Shown here: in pieces, positions 1 to 7,546 of the stretch | Layout: each line of letters begins with the position of its first letter | Numbering within the stretch: position 1 is the stretch's first letter | Assembly: GCF_014649795.1 (NCBI RefSeq) | Contig: NZ_BMTS01000013.1 | Span: 205,606 to 269,605 of the forward strand | DNA from: Streptomyces melanogenes | GTDB taxonomy: Bacteria; Actinomycetota; Actinomycetes; Streptomycetales; Streptomycetaceae | Direction: 5' to 3' | DNA: 64,000 nt | Made by a program: the position numbers and the translations under genes | Notes under the pieces: generated by a model | Seen by the model: only the letters and a program-made list of their open reading frames with translations | What the model was told of the DNA's origin: nothing | Databases searched by the model: none

Positions 1-1012
1 GCCCCTGCCCCTGTCCCTGTCCCTGTTCCCGCTCCTGCTGCTCTTCCTGCGTGAGGTGAGCCGATCGCTGTGGTGTCGCGGGCGTTCCAGAGGTCCCGGA
101 CGTGCCGCTCGTCTGCGGGCCCCGGAGGACCGGTGGGAGTTCGCGCGGGACGAACCCCTCGGGAAGCGGGCCGACTTGGTCGAAGACCTCGACCGGCTCC
201 TCGTCGGGCCCGGCGTCCGGCAGCAGCTCGACGGCCGAGGCCAGCGCCTTGCGCGCGCCCGTGGCCGTCCGGAAGCGCACATGCGGGTCCGGCTGCAGCA
301 AGCCCGCCAGGACCTGCCACAACGGCTCAGAGACGCCCTGTGGCGCCCCCGGAGTGCCGTGGGCGGTGAAGTACTCCACCAGGGCCCGGGCGTCCGGCTT
401 CTGACCCTCCAGCAGATACAGCGCGACCAGGCCGACCGCGAACAGGTCGGACGGGAAGTCCGGGTCCGCGCCCATGATCTGCTCGGGCGCGAAGTACCCC
501 GGCGTTCCCATCACGTAGTTCGTCTCGGTGAGCCGCGGCTCGCCCTTGCGCATCGCGATGCCGAAGTCGGACAGCCGCAGATGCGGCCGCCCGGTGCCGG
601 TGGCTTCGAGCAGGATGTTGGCGGGCTTGATGTCGCGGTGGACGACCCCCTCGGCGTGCACCGCGGCGAGTCCGGCGAGCAGCTGGTCGAGCAGTACGCA
701 GACGAACCGGGCCGGCAGTGGCCCGTAGTCCCCGATCAGATGGGCCAGCGAGCCGCCGGTCACCAGGTCCATGGTGAACAGGACCTTGTCGTCGTCGGCG
801 GCCCAGCTCGCCGGTGCCAGCACGTGAGGGTGGTCGATCCTCAGCGCCTGCTCGCGGACGAAGCGCAGCAGCGTGTGCGCGTCGCTCTGCTGGAGGACCT
901 TCGCCGCCACACAGCGGCGGCGGCGGTGGTCCCAGGCTCGCCAGACGGCACCGACACCACCGCGGCCGATCGGGTCGATGAGCTCGTACCGACCGGCGAA
1001 GACCTCACCCAC
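1..1012 (-). CDS. Serine/threonine protein kinase (C-terminus cut by window edge)
   Basis: A Hanks-type kinase that should phosphorylate Ser/Thr of cytoplasmic targets. The GTG at 1012 follows GGGAGGTCA and gives MGEVFAGRYELIDPIGRGGV with a glycine-rich loop. VVHRDIKPANIL is the catalytic loop, LSDFGIAM the DFG motif and GTPGYFAPEQ the activation segment/APE region. After the kinase fold comes a Pro/Thr-rich tail and then a Gln/Glu/Gly run that continues past position 1. No PASTA or membrane segment is seen in the visible part. It starts 24 bases after the stop of the upstream HTH gene, so the two are probably co-transcribed and the HTH protein may be a partner or substrate (inference). Family certain; the target is unknown. 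Confidence 0.9.
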   Translation of the reverse strand, partial: MGEVFAGRYELIDPIGRGGVGAVWRAWDHRRRRCVAAKVLQQSDAHTLLRFVREQALRIDHPHVLAPASWAADDDKVLFTMDLVTGGSLAHLIGDYGPLPARFVCVLLDQLLAGLAAVHAEGVVHRDIKPANILLEATGTGRPHLRLSDFGIAMRKGEPRLTETNYVMGTPGYFAPEQIMGADPDFPSDLFAVGLVALYLLEGQKPDARALVEYFTAHGTPGAPQGVSEPLWQVLAGLLQPDPHVRFRTATGARKALASAVELLPDAGPDEEPVEVFDQVGPLPEGFVPRELPPVLRGPQTSGTSGTSGTPATPQRSAHLTQEEQQEREQGQGQGQG

Positions 1013-1036
1013 CTGACCTCCCCGCCCCCATGGCCG

Positions 1037-1600
1037 TCAGCTCTGGTGCGCCTCGTAGTGGGCGACCGCCTCCGCGGTGCGTCCGGCGCCGTACACCCGG
1101 AGGAACTCTGCCAGCTCGGGGTGGGCCGGGGCGAGGGTGTCGGCGGCGTCGATGATGTCCCCGGCGGCGGCGACCGAGCGGAGCAGCGACTGGATCTCGC
1201 GCACCACGCGGCGCACGGTCGGAGCACCCGAACTCGTCGTGGTCTGGCCGGTGTTGGTCAGGACGGAGCCGCCCTGGGACTTCTTGATCTCGTCCATCCG
1301 GTCGGTGGCCTCGGCGGCGCTGACGCTGCCGTCGGCGACCTGGCCCGCCAGGTCCTGCAGGGCCTGGACGCGCTGGACCACGGCCGGGTTGCCGATCTTG
1401 GCGCGCTGACCGCTCATCAGCTGGGACAGCATGGGGGCCGACAGGCCGAGGACGGCGGCGAGCCTGGCCTGGTTCAGGCCGAGATCGTCTATCAGCCGGC
1501 GGAAGAGCGCCCCCAGCGGCTCTCCGTACCAGCTCCGCTGAAGCTCCCTCGCTCTTGCGGTCGTTTCTTGCTGCGTTGCGTCCATTGCGCGTCTCCCCAT
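1037..1600 (-). CDS. XRE-type helix-turn-helix DNA-binding protein
   Basis: A 187-residue predicted regulator. Residues ~30-70 form a Cro/C1-like helix-turn-helix (LGLNQARLAAVLGLSAPMLS, then QLMSGQRAKIGNPAVVQRVQ). The C-terminal half is acidic and helical, with a Ser/Thr-rich linker (TNTGQTTTSS) that could accept phosphate from the neighbouring kinase (inference). The ATG at 1600 is followed in frame by a second ATG five codons later, so either could be used. The gene is transcribed away from tRNA-Ala and leads into the Ser/Thr kinase at 1-1012. HTH plus Ser/Thr kinase pairs are common in streptomycetes. Its operator and regulon cannot be told from sequence. Confidence 0.85.
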   Translation of the reverse strand: MGRRAMDATQQETTARARELQRSWYGEPLGALFRRLIDDLGLNQARLAAVLGLSAPMLSQLMSGQRAKIGNPAVVQRVQALQDLAGQVADGSVSAAEATDRMDEIKKSQGGSVLTNTGQTTTSSGAPTVRRVVREIQSLLRSVAAAGDIIDAADTLAPAHPELAEFLRVYGAGRTAEAVAHYEAHQS

Positions 1601-1736
1601 CGCTTCCCCATTGAGGCGCTTCGCTGTCGCGAACCCCGACGAGCATCTTACGGAGAGTGGTCGTCTATCGGGAGTCCCAATCCTTTTGCGGGATACCCGG
1701 TTCCACCCGGTACTCTGGTCTGCGCATCCCCTTTCC

Positions 1737-1809
1737 GGGGCCTTAGCTCAGTTGGTAGAGCGCTGTCTTTGCATGGCAGATGTCAGGGGTTCGACTCCCC
1801 TAGGCTCCA
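1737..1809 (+). tRNA. tRNA-Ala(TGC)
   Basis: The seven-base acceptor arms GGGGCCT and AGGCTCC pair (one G-T), with D-arm TAGCTCAGTTGGTAGAGC, a 7-base anticodon loop holding TGC in a five-pair stem, and T-arm CAGGGGTTCGACTCCCCT. The discriminator is A at 1809 and the full CCA is not encoded. It is followed by a strong hairpin at 1818-1862. Confidence 0.97.
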
Positions 1810-1817
1810 CAGCACGA

Positions 1818-1862
1818 CGACGGCGGGTGCCGTGGACCAGTGGTCCACGGCACCCGCCGTCG
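1818..1862. terminator. Perfect 21-bp hairpin, bidirectional terminator
   Basis: The arms 1818-1838 and 1842-1862 are perfect reverse complements around a 3-base loop (AGT). It lies between tRNA-Ala (+) and the converging DUF5324 gene (-, stop at 1889), where a shared terminator is expected. No long T-run is present, which is usual for streptomycete terminators. Confidence 0.85.
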
Positions 1863-1888
1863 CGTTACGTACGGCCGGTGGCCCGGGG

Positions 1889-2581
1889 TCAGTGGCCGCC
1901 GCGCTCGTCGCCGCCGTATTCGGCCTCCTCGGCCTCCTTGGCCTGGACCTCCGGGTCGAGGGAGCCGCTGCCGTCGACCGAGGTCAGCGGGGTCCGCTCG
2001 GCGACCTCGGTGGGGGCCGGGGGCTCTACCAGCCAGTCCGGGTTGGCCTGCTTGTCCCACCACTTCCACGCGGCGACGGCGCCGCCCGCCAGGACGCCGA
2101 CGACCGCGAGGTACTTGGCGGCGCGCCTGGCCCGGGCCCGGCGGCGCTGCTTCTTCGCCAGCTTCTCGATCTGGCGCGGGGAGATCTGGCCGCGCAGGGC
2201 CGCGAGGGCGGCCGCGGAGCGGGCCATCGCCTCCTCGCGGACCGGCTGGGCGGCGGCGACCGCCTGGCTGACGCGGGGCGCCGTGTAGTCGGCGGCCTGG
2301 CGGGCGGCGCGGCGGGAGCGGGCGGCGGCCTCCCGGGCCACCTCGTCGACCTTCGGCGGCACATGCGGCGCGAGGTGCGCGTCGTACTGGAGATGGGCCT
2401 GGCTGCGGGCCTGCTGGGCGGCCTTGGCCACCTTGGGCGCGAGCCGTGCGCTGGTTTCGTGCGCATAGCGCGCGGCATGGCTCTTGGCCGTATCGGCGTA
2501 GGGCGCCACCACTTCCGCGGCGTGCAGCACGCTCTCCTTCGCCGAGCCGGTCGCGGCGCGCACGCTGTCCATGCGGGTCAC
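1889..2581 (-). CDS. DUF5324 family protein, single-pass membrane protein
   Basis: A 230-residue protein of unknown function. The GTG at 2581 is chosen because AGGAGGAG lies just upstream; an in-frame ATG follows three codons later. The first ~150 residues are helical and rich in Ala, Arg and Lys (repeated A-A-R-S-R patterns, coiled-coil-like, resembling YtxH/apolipoprotein-type helices). A basic stretch (KLAKKQRRRARARRAAKY) then leads into one transmembrane helix (YLAVVGVLAGGAVAAWKWW). The remaining ~55 residues are acidic and low in complexity. It converges on tRNA-Ala. I recognise it as the DUF5324 family seen at this position in Streptomyces from general knowledge of the locus; no activity can be assigned. 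Confidence 0.85.
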   Translation of the reverse strand: MTRMDSVRAATGSAKESVLHAAEVVAPYADTAKSHAARYAHETSARLAPKVAKAAQQARSQAHLQYDAHLAPHVPPKVDEVAREAAARSRRAARQAADYTAPRVSQAVAAAQPVREEAMARSAAALAALRGQISPRQIEKLAKKQRRRARARRAAKYLAVVGVLAGGAVAAWKWWDKQANPDWLVEPPAPTEVAERTPLTSVDGSGSLDPEVQAKEAEEAEYGGDERGGH

Positions 2582-2917
2582 GTGATCCTCCTCCTTGGTG
2601 GCGGGGTTCAGGGCGGTCCGGTGGGTTGTCGCCGGAATGAGCACAGTGTCGCCTTTCCACCCATCTCGAAATCATGCCTGTCGGACGGGTACCCGGCATG
2701 CGCGGAAAGGCATCCGGGTCATGCGGGGCGGCTTCGGGTGATGCACGGCACGAGGGCGCGAGGGCGGTGCGAGGGGAGCTCGCGTCCGACGATGCCACGG
2801 TTCGCCCCGGGGCGCGCCTGTTCGGCGGGATCGGCGGCACTCGGCGGCGTTTCCTTGCCGCGGGGCCCTCCGTGCGAGGATCGTGGGACGTCAGTGCAGA
2901 CCAACGGAAGGCAGACC
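2582..2917. other. Intergenic region between divergent DUF5324 and cyclophilin genes
   Basis: This holds the upstream regions of both divergent genes. The only structured element I see is an inverted repeat CATGCC (2673-2678) / GGCATG (2695-2700) with a nested 10-bp palindrome CGGGTACCCG (2686-2695), a possible operator or weak hairpin. Apparent reading frames across it are GC-bias artefacts. Confidence 0.5.
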
Positions 2918-3451
2918 GTGGCCGAGCAGCTTTACGCCACCCTGAAGACCAACCAAGGGGACATCGAGATCCGGCTCCTGCCGAACCACGCCCCGAAGAC
3001 GGTCAGGAACTTCGTCGAGCTGGCCAAGGGCGAGCGCGAGTGGACGCACCCGGCGACCGGCAAGCAGTCCACGGACCCGCTCTACGACGGCACGGTCTTC
3101 CACCGGGTGATCAGCGGCTTCATGATCCAGGGCGGCGACCCGCTGGGCAACGGCACCGGCGGGCCGGGCTACGAGTTCGCCGACGAGTTCCACCCGGAGC
3201 TGGGCTTCGACAAGCCGTACCTGCTGGCGATGGCGAACGCCGGGCCGGGCACCAACGGCTCGCAGTTCTTCATCACGGTGTCCCCCACCGCGTGGCTGAC
3301 CCGCAAGCACACGATCTTCGGCGAGGTCTCCAACGAGGCCGGCAAGAAGGTCGTGGACGCCATCGCGAGCACTCAGACCAACCCGCGCACCGACCGCCCC
3401 GTCCAGGACGTGGTCATCGAGTCGGTCGTCGTCGAGTCCCGCGAGGGCTGA
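2918..3451 (+). CDS. Peptidyl-prolyl cis-trans isomerase, cyclophilin type
   Basis: A 177-residue cytoplasmic cyclophilin (EC 5.2.1.8) catalysing proline isomerisation during protein folding. The sequence shows the complete single domain: VFHRVISGFMIQGGDP, carrying the catalytic Arg (FHRV) and FMIQGGD, then MANAGPGTNGSQFFI and FGEV. No signal peptide is present. The GTG at 2918 follows GGAAGGCAGACC and starts at AEQLYATLKT, matching the usual N-terminus of the family; the frame stays open far upstream, but that part does not look like protein. A 14-bp hairpin follows before the rhomboid gene. Housekeeping role likely. Confidence 0.95.
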   Translation: MAEQLYATLKTNQGDIEIRLLPNHAPKTVRNFVELAKGEREWTHPATGKQSTDPLYDGTVFHRVISGFMIQGGDPLGNGTGGPGYEFADEFHPELGFDKPYLLAMANAGPGTNGSQFFITVSPTAWLTRKHTIFGEVSNEAGKKVVDAIASTQTNPRTDRPVQDVVIESVVVESREG

Positions 3452-3533
3452 GCCCCGCGCGCCGGTTCCGGCGGGGTCAACGCGCCCCCGAGGAACCGAC
3501 ACCACCGACGGCACCCGTTCGAGGGGAACCAAA

Positions 3534-3571
3534 CCGCCCCGCTCGTCCGTATGACGTGACGAGCGGGGCGG
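3534..3571 (+). terminator. Hairpin between cyclophilin and rhomboid genes
   Basis: Perfect 14-bp arms (3534-3547 and 3558-3571) flank a 10-base loop, 82 bases after the cyclophilin stop and 37 bases before the rhomboid start. It could terminate the first gene or partly attenuate read-through into the second. Confidence 0.7.
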
Positions 3572-3608
3572 CGCGGTTGCCGCACCCGCACCGAGTACAA
3601 GGAGCCCG

Positions 3609-4478
3609 ATGGACCAGGCGAGCCTGCCGAGCTGCTACCGGCACCCGGGCGTGCAGACGGGTATCACCTGCACCCGCTGCGAGCGCCCGATCTGCCCGGA
3701 GTGCATGGTCAGCGCCTCGGTCGGATTCCAGTGCCCGGAGTGCGTCCGCGGCGGCTCCGGCACCGGCCACGCGCCGACGGCCAACCAGCCGCGCACGATG
3801 GCGGGCGCCGCGATCGCGCCCGGCGACCCTCATCTGCTCACCAAGGCCCTCATCGGGCTCAACCTGGTCGGCTATCTGCTCCAGCAGGCGCTCGGGGACA
3901 AGTTCGAGTTCGGGTACGAAATGCTGGGGCGGGCCTTCGTGCCCGGCTTCGACTCGCTCCAGGGCGTCGCCGAGGGGCAGTGGTACCGCCTGGTGACGTC
4001 GATGTTCCTGCACGGCGGTGTCACGCACATCGCGTTCAACATGCTCAGCCTGTGGTGGATCGGCGGGCCTCTGGAGGCGGCGCTCGGCCGGGCCCGCTAT
4101 CTGGCGCTCTACTTCGTCTCCGGGCTCGCCGGAAGCGCCCTGACGTACTGGCTCGCCGCCCCGAACGTGCCCTCGCTCGGCGCCTCCGGTGCGATCTACG
4201 GGCTCTTCGGCGCCACGGCCGTACTGATGCGCAAGCTCAACTACGACATGCGCCCGCTGATCGCGCTCCTGGCGATCAACCTGGTGATCACCTTCAGCCC
4301 CTGGTTCGACATCGCCTGGCAGGCGCATGTGGGCGGTCTCATCGGCGGCACGGTCATCGCGTACGCCATGGTCCACGCGCCCCGCGAGCGCCGTTCGCTG
4401 ATCCAGTGGGGGACGTGCGGCGTGGTCCTGCTGGCCGTCGTGGTCATCGTGATAGCCCGCACCGCCGCGCTCACCTGA
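3609..4478 (+). CDS. Rhomboid family intramembrane serine protease with N-terminal zinc-binding domain
   Basis: A 289-residue membrane protease that cuts substrates within the bilayer. The N-terminus (residues 8-46) carries a Cys/His cluster (C9, H12, C21, C24, C29, C32, C42, C45) typical of a B-box-like zinc domain fused to actinobacterial rhomboids. The rhomboid fold follows: the WYRLVTSMFLHGG segment, HIAFNMLSLWW, catalytic Ser193 in GASGAIYGLF and catalytic His240 in QAHVGGLIGG, with about six to seven hydrophobic segments. The ATG at 3609 has AAGGAG upstream. It is monocistronic in appearance, followed by a DnaA-box-rich gap. Substrates are unknown. Confidence 0.93.
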   Translation: MDQASLPSCYRHPGVQTGITCTRCERPICPECMVSASVGFQCPECVRGGSGTGHAPTANQPRTMAGAAIAPGDPHLLTKALIGLNLVGYLLQQALGDKFEFGYEMLGRAFVPGFDSLQGVAEGQWYRLVTSMFLHGGVTHIAFNMLSLWWIGGPLEAALGRARYLALYFVSGLAGSALTYWLAAPNVPSLGASGAIYGLFGATAVLMRKLNYDMRPLIALLAINLVITFSPWFDIAWQAHVGGLIGGTVIAYAMVHAPRERRSLIQWGTCGVVLLAVVVIVIARTAALT

Positions 4479-4530
4479 ACCGGCGGCCTCCCACCTGGGC
4501 GGGCACGCGGAGTCCGGCTTTCCCCCAAGG

Positions 4531-4730
4531 TTGTCCACAGTGCGTGCCGGATCTTGTGCATCCGGTGGGGAACAGCTGTGCCCCTTGTCGCTGACCTGGG
4601 TTTTCCCAGCAGGGACAAGGGGCGGGCCGTGGGCCGGTGTGGAAGAGTGCAGTCACACCGGCGTCAACACGGCGGAGGTTATCCACAGATCGTCTGACCT
4701 TTTCCCCAGTGTGGATAGCGTTGTGGATAA
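4531..4730. promoter_or_regulatory. Cluster of DnaA boxes between rhomboid and crgA genes
   Basis: Matches to the streptomycete DnaA box (TTGTCCACA / TTATCCACA): TTGTCCACA at 4531-4539, TTATCCACA at 4679-4687, CTATCCACA on the minus strand at 4710-4718 and TTATCCACA on the minus strand at 4722-4730. The last three fall within 52 bp. No gene is encoded in the 4479-4767 gap, which lies between two convergent genes (rhomboid + and crgA -). Confidence 0.7.
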
Positions 4731-4767
4731 CCCGTGGGCAAGGCTTGACGAGGAGGCTGTGGAGGGG

Positions 4768-5025
4768 CTACTTCCACTGCGTGGAGACACCGAAGCCGCT
4801 GGCGATGAAGCCGAAGCCGACCACGATGTTCCAGTTCCCGAAGGACTTCAGCGGCAGATCGCCCTCGGTCACATAGAAGAGGACGATCCAGGCGAGCCCG
4901 ATCAGGAAGAACGCCAGCATCACCGGGGCCACCCAGCCCCGGCTGCCCAGCTTGATGGCGGTGGCCTGCTTCGCCGCCGGCGGCGGCGTGAAGTCGGCCT
5001 TCTTGCGGATACGTGACTTCGGCAC
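4768..5025 (-). CDS. crgA: Cell division protein CrgA
   Basis: An 85-residue membrane protein that, in Streptomyces, coordinates growth and sporulation septation and, in mycobacteria, bridges FtsZ/FtsQ/FtsI. VPKSRIRKKADFTPPP at the N-terminus is the family signature, followed by two transmembrane helices (WVAPVMLAFFLIGLAWIVLF and WNIVVGFGFIASGFG). The GTG at 5025 is preferred over the in-frame GTG at 5034 because AGGAG is 8 bases upstream of the former and directly abuts the latter. Downstream lies the DnaA-box cluster; upstream is the divergent DUF881/sortase operon. Confidence 0.95.
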   Translation of the reverse strand: MPKSRIRKKADFTPPPAAKQATAIKLGSRGWVAPVMLAFFLIGLAWIVLFYVTEGDLPLKSFGNWNIVVGFGFIASGFGVSTQWK

Positions 5026-5166
5026 GAGGAACACTCCTGTCGATGCGCTGCGTGACCGCGCAGGGAACTATGGCTGGGCGGCGGCGGAGGGGCAACGGGG
5101 GATCACTGCTGCCCCCAGGCGTCCGTTAGCGTAGTGCTTCCGTGGCGCCGAAGGAGTAAGGGTACG

Positions 5167-5955
5167 TTGAGCAATTCCGCCGACTCCCCACAAGGGCTCC
5201 CTGGTGAGCCCGCCGAACCCCGCCGCCGCTTCCGTGCCGGCCCCGTCCGGCTGCTCTCCGCCGCCGTCTTCGCCCTGGCCGGACTCATCTTCGTCACCAG
5301 CTTCAACACGGCCAAGGGCACCAACATCCGCACCGACGCCTCGCTGCTGAAGCTCTCCGACCTGATCCAGCAGCGCAGCCGCAAGAACGCCGAGCTCGAC
5401 CAGTCCACCGCCACCGTCCGCAGCGCCGTCGACGCGCTCGCCCAGCGCGACAACGGCTCCACCAAGGCCGAGGACCAGCAGCTCGCCGCCCTCAAGGACG
5501 CGGCCGGTACCGAGCAGGTCGCCGGCAAGGCCCTCAGCGTCACCCTCAACGACGCCCCGCCCAACGCCACGGCCGCCCCCGGCTACCCCGCCCCCCAGCC
5601 CAACGACCTGGTCATCCACCAGCAGGACCTCCAGGCCGTCGTCAACGCGCTGTGGCAGGGCGGCGCCCAGGGCATCCAGGTCATGGACCAGCGGCTCATC
5701 TCCACCAGCGCCGTGCGCTGCGTCGGCAACACCCTGATCCTCCAGGGCCGCGTCTACTCGCCCCCGTACAAGATCAGCGCGGTGGGCGACCCCGGGAAGC
5801 TGCGCCAGGCGCTCACCGACTCCAAGGCGATCCAGAACTACCAGCTGTACGTGAAGGCGTACGGGCTCGGCTGGAAAGTCGACGAGCACAAGGCGATGAC
5901 TCTGCCCGGCTACTCGGGCACAGTGGATCTCCACTACGCGAAGCCGGTGGGATAG
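5167..5955 (+). CDS. DUF881 family protein
   Basis: A 262-residue protein with a short cytoplasmic N-terminus, one transmembrane helix (LLSAAVFALAGLIFVTSF) and an extracytoplasmic part with a short coiled coil (~residues 55-95) and the DUF881 fold (NDLVIHQQDLQAVVNALWQG, GAQGIQVMDQRL, SPPYKISAVGD). The function is unknown; DUF881 proteins commonly sit next to division and cell-envelope genes. The TTG at 5167 is chosen because AAGGAG ends 10 bases upstream; an ATG 33 bases further up lacks a ribosome-binding site. It leads the operon that continues with a sortase 19 bases downstream, so an envelope-related role is plausible. Confidence 0.85.
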   Translation: MSNSADSPQGLPGEPAEPRRRFRAGPVRLLSAAVFALAGLIFVTSFNTAKGTNIRTDASLLKLSDLIQQRSRKNAELDQSTATVRSAVDALAQRDNGSTKAEDQQLAALKDAAGTEQVAGKALSVTLNDAPPNATAAPGYPAPQPNDLVIHQQDLQAVVNALWQGGAQGIQVMDQRLISTSAVRCVGNTLILQGRVYSPPYKISAVGDPGKLRQALTDSKAIQNYQLYVKAYGLGWKVDEHKAMTLPGYSGTVDLHYAKPVG

Positions 5956-5974
5956 CGCGGGAGGGGGCGGCCCG

Positions 5975-6667
5975 GTGCCTGTGGTCTCGGTGCGGCTGGT
6001 CGTCAGGACGCTCAGCGAGCTGTGCATCACGGTCGGCACCCTGATCGTCCTCTTCGTCGTGTACGTCCTGTACTGGACCGGGGTGAAGGCGGACAGCGCC
6101 GCCGACAGCCAGATATCCGCCCTGCACCACCAGTGGGCGCGCACCCCCGCCGCGAGCGCGCCCCAGCGGAGCGACCCGCCCGCCCCCGCTCCGTACACCG
6201 GGGGAAAGTCCTTCGCGGTCATGTACATCCCCAGGCTGGGCAAGGACTGGCACAAGCCCGTGCTGGAGGGGATCGGGGTCAAGGACCTCCAGAAGGGCCT
6301 CGGGCACTACGCCACCACCACGCGCCTGGGCCAGCCCGGCAACTTCTCGGTGGCGGGACACCGGCGCACCTACGGCGACCCGTTCAAGGACTTCCCCGAG
6401 CTGCGGCCCGGCGACGCGGTGGTGCTCACCGACGGCACGACCTGGTTCACGTACCGCCTCGACAACAAGCCCTACCGGACCGTGCCCAGCGACATAGGCG
6501 TCATCGATCCGGTCCCCGCCAAGTCGCCGTTCCGCTCCCCGGGCCGCTATCTGACCCTCACCACCTGCGATCCGGAATGGGGCAGCAGCCACCGGCTGAT
6601 CGCCTGGGGCCACCTCGACTCCACCCGGCCCGTGGCCCAGGGCAAGCCCCAAGCTTTGACCGGCTGA
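5975..6667 (+). CDS. Class E sortase (first of three)
   Basis: A 230-residue membrane-anchored transpeptidase predicted to join surface proteins to the cell wall. The N-terminal helix (~residues 16-35) anchors it, and the catalytic domain spans ~78-225. His129 (VAGHRRTYG), Cys198 (YLTLTTC) and Arg207 (SHRLIAWG) form the expected triad. The GTG start follows GGGAGGGGG. Class E enzymes in Streptomyces typically recognise LAXTG-like motifs on chaplins; no such substrate is encoded nearby. It sits 19 bases after the DUF881 gene and 67 bases before a small membrane protein gene. Confidence 0.92.
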   Translation: MPVVSVRLVVRTLSELCITVGTLIVLFVVYVLYWTGVKADSAADSQISALHHQWARTPAASAPQRSDPPAPAPYTGGKSFAVMYIPRLGKDWHKPVLEGIGVKDLQKGLGHYATTTRLGQPGNFSVAGHRRTYGDPFKDFPELRPGDAVVLTDGTTWFTYRLDNKPYRTVPSDIGVIDPVPAKSPFRSPGRYLTLTTCDPEWGSSHRLIAWGHLDSTRPVAQGKPQALTG

Positions 6668-6734
6668 GCCCCTGTCCACAGCGCCGCCCCTTAGTCTGGT
6701 GCGGTAACGATCGTCGGAAGGGACAGCGGACAGC

Positions 6735-6911
6735 ATGTACGGCTGGATCTGGCGGCATCTGCCGGGCAACGCGTGGGTACGGGCGTTCACTTCGCTCGTA
6801 CTGGTACTGGCGATTGTCTATGTGCTCTTCCAGTACATCTTCCCGTGGGCGGAGCCGCTGCTGCCGTTCAACGATGTGACCGTCGACCAGGGCAGGGGAG
6901 CGACCCGATGA
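6735..6911 (+). CDS. Small membrane protein, 58 residues
   Basis: An unrecognised short gene supported by position and composition. It has an ATG start with GGAAGGGACA upstream, and its TGA overlaps the ATG of the amidotransferase gene by the common ATGA arrangement. It begins MYGWIWRHLPGNAWVRAFTS, continues with one transmembrane helix (LVLVLAIVYVLFQYIFPWAE) and ends in a short charged tail. The same type of small protein is found at this locus in other streptomycetes as far as I recall. It may be an accessory of the flanking sortases (inference from position only). Confidence 0.8.
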   Translation: MYGWIWRHLPGNAWVRAFTSLVLVLAIVYVLFQYIFPWAEPLLPFNDVTVDQGRGATR

Positions 6912-7546
6912 GCGCACGCGTTCTCGTCGTGGACAACTACGACAGCTTTGTCTTCAACCTGGTCCAGTACCTGTACCAGCTGGGCGCCGAGTGCGAGGTG
7001 GTACGCAACGACGAGGTGTCCCTGGAGCACGCGCAGGACGGCTTCGACGGCGTGCTGCTCTCACCGGGCCCGGGCGCGCCCGAGCAGGCCGGCGTCTGCA
7101 TCGACATGGTGCGCCACTGCGCCGCGACCGGGGTGCCGGTCTTCGGCGTCTGCCTCGGCATGCAGTCGATGATGGTGGCGTACGGGGGTGTGGTCGACCG
7201 GGCCCCCGAGCTGCTGCACGGCAAGACCTCGCCGGTCCTGCACGAGGGCGCCGGGGTCTTCCAGGGGCTGCCCTCGCCGTTCACCGCGACCCGTTACCAC
7301 TCGCTGGCCGCCGAGCCCGCCACGCTCCCCGCGGAGCTGGAGGTCACCGCCTGGACGGCCGACGGGATCGTGATGGGGCTGCGCCACCGGGAACTGCCCG
7401 TGGAGGGCGTCCAGTTCCACCCCGAGTCCGTCCTGACCGAACACGGCCATCTGATGCTCGCCAACTGGCTGGTGCGGTGCGGGGACAAGGGAGCCGTCGA
7501 GCGGTCGGCAGGCCTGGCACCGGTGGTGGGCAAGGCCGCGGCGTGA
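6908..7546 (+). CDS. Aminodeoxychorismate/anthranilate synthase component II (class I glutamine amidotransferase)
   Basis: A 212-residue TrpG/PabA-type subunit that hydrolyses glutamine and passes ammonia to a chorismate-converting partner. The oxyanion loop LLSPGPGAPEQAG, nucleophile Cys82 in GVCLGMQ, and His171/Glu173 in VQFHPESVL make a complete triad. VDNYDSFVFNLVQYL is the usual N-terminus. No PabB/TrpE partner is encoded in the window, so anthranilate versus para-aminobenzoate use cannot be settled. Its ATG and stop both overlap the neighbours by 4 bases, embedding a chorismate-pathway gene in a sortase operon. The product is cytosolic. Confidence 0.93.
   Translation: MSARVLVVDNYDSFVFNLVQYLYQLGAECEVVRNDEVSLEHAQDGFDGVLLSPGPGAPEQAGVCIDMVRHCAATGVPVFGVCLGMQSMMVAYGGVVDRAPELLHGKTSPVLHEGAGVFQGLPSPFTATRYHSLAAEPATLPAELEVTAWTADGIVMGLRHRELPVEGVQFHPESVLTEHGHLMLANWLVRCGDKGAVERSAGLAPVVGKAAA

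Noticed and set aside
56..3451. A 1131-codon open frame on the plus strand
   Set aside because: Only its last 177 codons (2918-3451) encode cyclophilin. The rest is antisense to the kinase, HTH and DUF5324 genes and even reads through tRNA-Ala; the openness comes from GC bias.
4531..4730. Chromosomal origin oriC
   Set aside because: Only four DnaA boxes and no dnaA/dnaN on either side. A streptomycete oriC has many more boxes and lies between those genes.
6908..7546. Tryptophan biosynthesis operon
   Set aside because: No trpE, trpD or other trp gene is near; only the amidotransferase subunit is present, so trpG versus pabA stays open.
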